In this document: in pieces, positions 13,963 through 17,933 of the stretch
How the letters are laid out: every line of letters begins with the position of its first letter
Numbering within the stretch: position 1 is the stretch's first letter
Assembly: GCA_014382465.1 (NCBI GenBank)
Contig: JACNJP010000196.1
Coordinates: 1-17,933 of the forward strand
Length of the DNA: 17,933 nt
Direction: 5' to 3'
Source of the DNA: Planctomycetota bacterium
Lineage (GTDB): Bacteria > Planctomycetota > UBA1135
Program-made: the position numbers and the translations under genes
Notes under the pieces: model-generated
The model's database searches: none
What the model was told of the DNA's origin: nothing
The model's input: the letters and a program-made list of their open reading frames with translations, nothing else

Positions 13963-16305
13963 ATGCCCTCCACCGCGATGCCCGCCGCCGATTCCCCGCA
14001 GGACGCCCAAGCGCCGGAGATCCTGCTGAAGGAGGACATCGCCCGCCTGGGGATCCACATCGACCCCGAGGACGCGCGCCAGGAGAAGCTGGAGCGGGCC
14101 CGCCGGGTCAACACCGTCGAGATCCCGCGGCTGCGCCTCATCGGCTTCCTCCTCTACGCGGTCGTGGTCCTGTGCCACGAGCTGGTGAGGACCGGGGGCA
14201 TCGACCTGCCGTGGTTCCTCGCGGGGACCTCCGCCGCCATCCTCTACGTCGGGGTCACCACCTGGACCCTTCGCCGCTGGTACGGCCGCACCGGCCGCCT
14301 CGACCTCGGGGCGGTGTTCATGGCGGCGGACCTCCTGCCCTTCCTCGGCTCCATCGCCTTCACCGGCCTGGAGCAGAGCTGGCTCTACCCGGTGCTGATG
14401 GTCCGCGCCGGCGACCAGGTCCACACCAGCATCAAGCGGGTGATGTTCCTCCTGATCCTCGGCGTCGGCGGCTATCTGCTCCTGCTCGCCGGCGCCTCGG
14501 CGATCCACCCAGGCTCCGTCATCTGGAGCCAGGGCTTGCTCCAGGCCGGGATGGTCCTGTTCTTCGGCTTCCACATCGGCACCGCGGCCCGCCCGGCCTT
14601 CCGTTGGCGGCAGAAGTCCGGCGACGCCATCCGCGTCGCGCGCCGCGTGGTGACGCGGATGCAGGTGGACGGGGAGCGGCTGCAGGCGGCGATGTTCGCG
14701 GCCGAGGCCTCCAACCGGGCCAAGAGCGAGTTCCTTGCCAACATGAGCCATGAGATCCGGACGCCGATGAACGGCATCCTCGGCATGACGGACCTCGCGC
14801 TCGAGACCGACCTGACCGAGGAGCAGGCGGAGTTCATCCGGATGGCCAACTCCTCGGCCGAGTCGCTGCTGAGGATCCTCAACGACATCCTCGACCTCTC
14901 GAAGATCGAGGCCGGCCGCCTCGAATTCGAAGCCGTGGAATTCGACCTCCGGGTGTCGCTTCGGACGGTGCTCCAGCCGATGGGCCTGCGGGCCCGGCGC
15001 AGCGACCTGCGCTTCGTCGTCCACGTCGGCTCGGACGTTCCGGAGGAGGTCAGCGGTGACTCCCTGCGGCTCAACCAGGTCCTGGTGAATCTCCTCGGCA
15101 ACGCGGTCAAATTCACCGAGAAGGGGCAGATCCGGCTCTCGGTGCGGAAGACCTGCGAGCGCCGTGGAATCGCGGACATCCAGTTCGTGGTCGAGGACTC
15201 CGGCATCGGCATCGCCCCCGAGAAGCTCGGCCTGATCTTCGACGCCTTCACCCAGGAGGATGGCTCCACCACGCGCCGCTTCGGCGGCACCGGGCTCGGG
15301 CTGGCCATCTCGGCGCGCCTGGTCGAGCTGATGGGTGGCGAGCTCCAGGTGGAGAGCCGGCCCGGGCGCGGCAGCCGCTTCTTCTTCACCATCCCGATGC
15401 CGGTGGTGAGGGAGCGCCAGCCCGCAGGGCCCGCCCGCCTGCCGATGCTGAGGGGCATCCCCGCGGTGGTCGCGGACGCGGATGCCCGACACCTGGACGA
15501 CGCCTGCGCCTTGCTGCGGGCCTGGGGGCTGGTTCCCAAGGGCGGACGGACCGGCGCCGAAGTCCGGACCCTGCTCGAGCGCGCCGCGAACACCACGAAC
15601 CCGGTCCAGCTCCTGCTCCTGTCGACCTCGATCGATGGCGGAGCGTGGCGGGAGCTGGTCGAGGACCTCCGGACCCGCGGCCTCGATCCGCCGCACCTGC
15701 TGGTGCTCGCAGACCTCGGCTTCGACTCCCAGGACGTCGCCGCGTGCCGCAGCATCGAGGTGCCCAGCCTCTGCTCTCCCGTCAGTCCCTCGGAGCTCCT
15801 CGAGTCGATCCAGTCCCTGGTGAAGGGAGATCGAACCGCGACCGCGGCGGGGCTCGCAGGAGCCGGGGTGCAGGAGGGGGAATCGGGCCCCCAGGCGGCG
15901 ACGGAGGGCCTCGGGCTGTCGATCCTCCTGGTGGAGGACAACCTGGTGAACCAGAAGGTGGCGGAGCGCCTGCTCCAGAACCACGGCCACCGGGTCACCG
16001 TCGCCAGCAACGGCGAGGAGGCCTTGGGGCAGCTCGGCCGAGGCGGCTTCGACCTCGTGCTGATGGACGTCCAGATGCCGGTGAAGGACGGCTTCCAGAC
16101 CACCCGCGAGATCCGCGACCGGGAGAAGGGCTCAGGCGATCACCAGCGCGTCGTCGCCATGACCGCCAACGCCATGGTCGGCGACCGCGAGCGCTGCCTG
16201 CGCGCCGGCATGGACGACTACATCACGAAGCCGATCAACAAGGTCGAGCTGGAGCGGGTGCTCAGGGAGACTGCTCCCGCTGCGCCTCCCACTGCTCGAC
16301 CGTGA
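13963..16305 (+). CDS. Hybrid membrane sensor histidine kinase with degenerate and intact receiver domains
   Basis: 780-residue inner-membrane hybrid kinase. Residues ~55-210 form a membrane region with about five or six helices (e.g. LRLIGFLLYAVVVL, VMFLLILGVGGYLLLL), so sensing may be membrane-embedded. Then come HisKA with His263 in NMSHEIRTPMNG, and HATPase with N-box LNQVLVNLLGNAVKFTE, G1 DSGIGIAPEK, F-box FDAFTQED and G2 FGGTGLGLAIS. A first receiver-like domain (~490-630) has Ser554 where the phosphoacceptor Asp should be and Ser605 in place of the conserved Lys (CSPVSPSEL), so it is probably a pseudoreceiver. A canonical receiver follows: VEDN (658-660 acidic pair), Asp702 in LMDVQMP, Lys756 in ITKPI. 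No output domain. No ribosome site of note precedes the ATG at 13963; ATG at 13978 is an alternative. The 3' end overlaps ftsK on the opposite strand by 44 bp. Confidence 0.9.
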   Translation: MPSTAMPAADSPQDAQAPEILLKEDIARLGIHIDPEDARQEKLERARRVNTVEIPRLRLIGFLLYAVVVLCHELVRTGGIDLPWFLAGTSAAILYVGVTTWTLRRWYGRTGRLDLGAVFMAADLLPFLGSIAFTGLEQSWLYPVLMVRAGDQVHTSIKRVMFLLILGVGGYLLLLAGASAIHPGSVIWSQGLLQAGMVLFFGFHIGTAARPAFRWRQKSGDAIRVARRVVTRMQVDGERLQAAMFAAEASNRAKSEFLANMSHEIRTPMNGILGMTDLALETDLTEEQAEFIRMANSSAESLLRILNDILDLSKIEAGRLEFEAVEFDLRVSLRTVLQPMGLRARRSDLRFVVHVGSDVPEEVSGDSLRLNQVLVNLLGNAVKFTEKGQIRLSVRKTCERRGIADIQFVVEDSGIGIAPEKLGLIFDAFTQEDGSTTRRFGGTGLGLAISARLVELMGGELQVESRPGRGSRFFFTIPMPVVRERQPAGPARLPMLRGIPAVVADADARHLDDACALLRAWGLVPKGGRTGAEVRTLLERAANTTNPVQLLLLSTSIDGGAWRELVEDLRTRGLDPPHLLVLADLGFDSQDVAACRSIEVPSLCSPVSPSELLESIQSLVKGDRTATAAGLAGAGVQEGESGPQAATEGLGLSILLVEDNLVNQKVAERLLQNHGHRVTVASNGEEALGQLGRGGFDLVLMDVQMPVKDGFQTTREIRDREKGSGDHQRVVAMTANAMVGDRERCLRAGMDDYITKPINKVELERVLRETAPAAPPTARP

Positions 16306-17933
16306 GCTGCACCTCGCGCGCCTTGGAGCCGATGAAGGGCCCGAGGACGCCCTGCTCCGACATGATGTCGATCAGGCGGCTGGCGCGGGTGTAGCCGATC
16401 GACAGCGCCCGCTGCAGCAGCGAGGCCGAGCCGCGGCCGCTCTGCAGGATGATGCGCACGGCGTCCTCGTAGAGCGGGTCGTCGACCTCGCCGTCGCCGC
16501 CGGCGGCGCCCTTCATCTGCACCAGGTCCTCGATGAACTCGGGCTTGCCGTGGTCGCGCAGGTGGTCGCAGGCCTCGCGCACCTCCTTCTCGCTGACGAA
16601 GGCGCCCTGGCCGCGGGTCATGGCGGCGGCGCCCGGCGAGCGGTAGAGGAAGTCGCCGTTGCCGAGCAGCAGGTCGGCGCCGCTGTCGTCGAGGATCACC
16701 CGGCTGTCGACCGAGCTGGTGACCTTGAAGGCGATCCGCACCGGCAGGTTCATCTTGATCAGGCCGGTGACGACGTCGGTGCTGGGGCGCTGGGTGGCCA
16801 CCAGCAGGTGGATGCCGGCGGCGCGCGCCTTGGCCGCCAGGCGCGAGATGGCGATCTCGACCTCCTTGGCCGACACCAGCATCATGTCGGCCAGCTCGTC
16901 GATCACCATGACGATGTACGGCAGCTTCTCCGGGAACTCCTCGGGGTCGAAGTTCTCCTCGCCGATGCGCCTACGCAGCTCCGCCAGGCCGAGCTCGTTG
17001 TAGTCGGTGATGTTGCGCACCCCGGCCATCTTGAACTGGTGCAGCCGGTCCTCCATCTGCCGCAGCGCCCACTCGAGCACGAAGGGCGCCCGCTTCATGT
17101 CGGTGACCACCGGGCAGGCCAGGTGCGGGATGTCCTGGTAGAGCTGCATCTCGACCTGCTTGGGGTCGATCAGGACCAGGCGCAGCTGCCCGGGGCCGCG
17201 CGTCAGCAGCAGCGTCATCAGGATCGTGTTGAGGCACACCGACTTGCCGGAGCCGGTGGTGCCGGCCACCAGCATGTGCGGCATCCGGGTCAGGTCCTCG
17301 ACCACCGCCTTGCCGAGGGTGTCGCGGCCGATCACCATCGGCAGCTTCAGGCCGTCGGTCTTGGCCTCCTCGAACACGTCCTTCAGGAACACGTTCTCGC
17401 GCTGCAGGTTCGGCACCTCGATGCCGACGGTGTTGCGGCCCGGCAGCGGGTAGACGATGCGCACGCCGTGGGCGCCGAGCGACACCGCCAGGTCGTCGCG
17501 CTGGTTCTTGAGCTTCTTGACGCTGACGCCCTCGGCCAGCTTGACCTCGAACAGGGTCAGGGTCGGGCCGCGCTCGGCGCCGACCACCGAGGCGTCGAGG
17601 CCGAAGGAGTCGAAGGTGCTCTGGAGGCGGCGGCCGAGCTCGTCGATCTCGGCCTGCATCTCGGCGCGGTCGCGCTTCTGGCCCGAGGTCAGGATCGACA
17701 TCGGCGGCAGCGAGCCGAGGGTCGGCTGGCGCTTGCGCTTGCGCCGCGCCGGACCCGGGTCGCCGTCGTGGATCGGGCCGGTGCTCAGGTCGGGGCCGTC
17801 CGAGATCCCGGGGAGGCTGAAACCGCCGCCGCCGGCGGGCGCAACGGCCAGCCGACGAGGCTCCCCCCCCCCCGGGGCGCCGTGCGCCGCCCGCCGGGCC
17901 GGCTGCGCCCGCGCCTGGGGCCCCCCGCCCGCC
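16262..17933 (-). CDS. ftsK: DNA translocase FtsK/SpoIIIE, C-terminal part (cut by right edge)
   Basis: The frame is open from the stop at 16262 to the last base (557 codons), so the N-terminal membrane domain lies outside the window. A Met at 17701 is internal, not the start: upstream codons give a basic linker (RRKRKRQPTLGSLPP), matching the family's LPP motif that begins the motor. The alpha domain follows (AEIDELGRRLQSTFDSFG, VGAERGPTLTLFEV), then the beta/RecA motor with Walker A GTTGSGKS (about 17241-17264), LIDPKQVEM, Walker B IVMVIDELADMM and ATQRPSTDVVTG. The C-terminal gamma winged-helix domain (LYEDAVRIILQSGRGSASLL, IGYTRASRLIDIMSEQGVLG) should read KOPS-like DNA and activate XerCD. 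FtsK pumps DNA at the septum during division. The upstream linker is Gly/Ala/Pro-rich and partly of doubtful sequence quality. Confidence 0.93.
   Translation of the reverse strand, partial: AGGGPQARAQPARRAAHGAPGGGEPRRLAVAPAGGGGFSLPGISDGPDLSTGPIHDGDPGPARRKRKRQPTLGSLPPMSILTSGQKRDRAEMQAEIDELGRRLQSTFDSFGLDASVVGAERGPTLTLFEVKLAEGVSVKKLKNQRDDLAVSLGAHGVRIVYPLPGRNTVGIEVPNLQRENVFLKDVFEEAKTDGLKLPMVIGRDTLGKAVVEDLTRMPHMLVAGTTGSGKSVCLNTILMTLLLTRGPGQLRLVLIDPKQVEMQLYQDIPHLACPVVTDMKRAPFVLEWALRQMEDRLHQFKMAGVRNITDYNELGLAELRRRIGEENFDPEEFPEKLPYIVMVIDELADMMLVSAKEVEIAISRLAAKARAAGIHLLVATQRPSTDVVTGLIKMNLPVRIAFKVTSSVDSRVILDDSGADLLLGNGDFLYRSPGAAAMTRGQGAFVSEKEVREACDHLRDHGKPEFIEDLVQMKGAAGGDGEVDDPLYEDAVRIILQSGRGSASLLQRALSIGYTRASRLIDIMSEQGVLGPFIGSKAREVQLTVEQWEAQREQSP
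17861..17933. other. C/G homopolymer-rich window end, doubtful sequence quality
   Basis: The last ~70 bases contain a run of 11 C (17863-17873) followed by GGGG, and near the end GGGGCCCCCC. They fall in the FtsK linker, where low complexity is normal, but the texture is like the suspect stretch near 3800-3930 and suggests a low-coverage contig end. Confidence 0.4.

Noticed and set aside
13852..15990. 712-codon minus-strand open frame opposite the histidine kinase
   Set aside because: Low-complexity shadow; the plus strand has all kinase and receiver motifs.

Overview
The window is very GC-rich Gram-negative chromosomal DNA. Coding is dense, many genes overlap by 4 nt, and an outer-membrane beta-barrel gene is present. 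The order rimO-pgsA followed by a sigma-54-type AAA+ activator, the presence of FtsK, and an REP-type tyrosine transposase fit Acidobacteriota or a similar high-GC environmental lineage. That assignment is inference only, since there is no rRNA or other strong phylogenetic marker. Both edges cut genes: the first 315 bases hold the N-terminal part of an exported protein (minus strand), and FtsK runs off the right edge.

Layout: (1) 1-1743, minus strand: start of an exported protein, a rho-independent terminator, and an alginate-export-like porin. (2) 1744-2215: divergent intergenic region with hairpins, a candidate porin promoter and an AT-rich dyad. (3) 2216-9711, plus strand: a compact exopolysaccharide operon. 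It encodes three GT4 glycosyltransferases, a GT2 glycosyltransferase, a WbaZ-like GT4, a Wzz/GumC-type chain-length protein and two unrecognised one-helix membrane proteins. No initiating transferase, flippase, polymerase or Wza-type export gene is visible, so this is only part of a pathway. (4) 9711-10903: a 1.2 kb REP-associated tyrosine transposase (RAYT) unit bounded by near-identical inverted repeats. (5) 10885-13792, minus strand: rimO, pgsA and a sigma-54 activator in 4-nt-overlap coupling. The activator ends inside the RAYT repeat and lacks its expected DNA-binding domain. (6) 13963-16305, plus strand: a hybrid membrane histidine kinase. Its 3' end overlaps by 44 bp the 3' end of a convergent ftsK gene (minus strand, to the right edge).

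How the genes fit together: the plus-strand operon would assemble an oligosaccharide from nucleotide sugars on the cytoplasmic face. The Wzz-like protein, perhaps with the two small membrane proteins, would set chain length at the inner membrane. The divergent porin could be an unrelated nutrient or anion channel or an export-related barrel. rimO (ribosomal protein S12 modification), pgsA (phosphatidylglycerol synthesis) and ftsK (chromosome segregation) are housekeeping genes.

The most notable points are the RAYT unit whose repeats supply stop codons to neighbouring genes, the apparent loss of the activator's C-terminal domain, the two small membrane proteins after Wzz, the degenerate internal receiver in the kinase, and a C-homopolymer-rich stretch inside the second glycosyltransferase that looks like corrupted consensus sequence.
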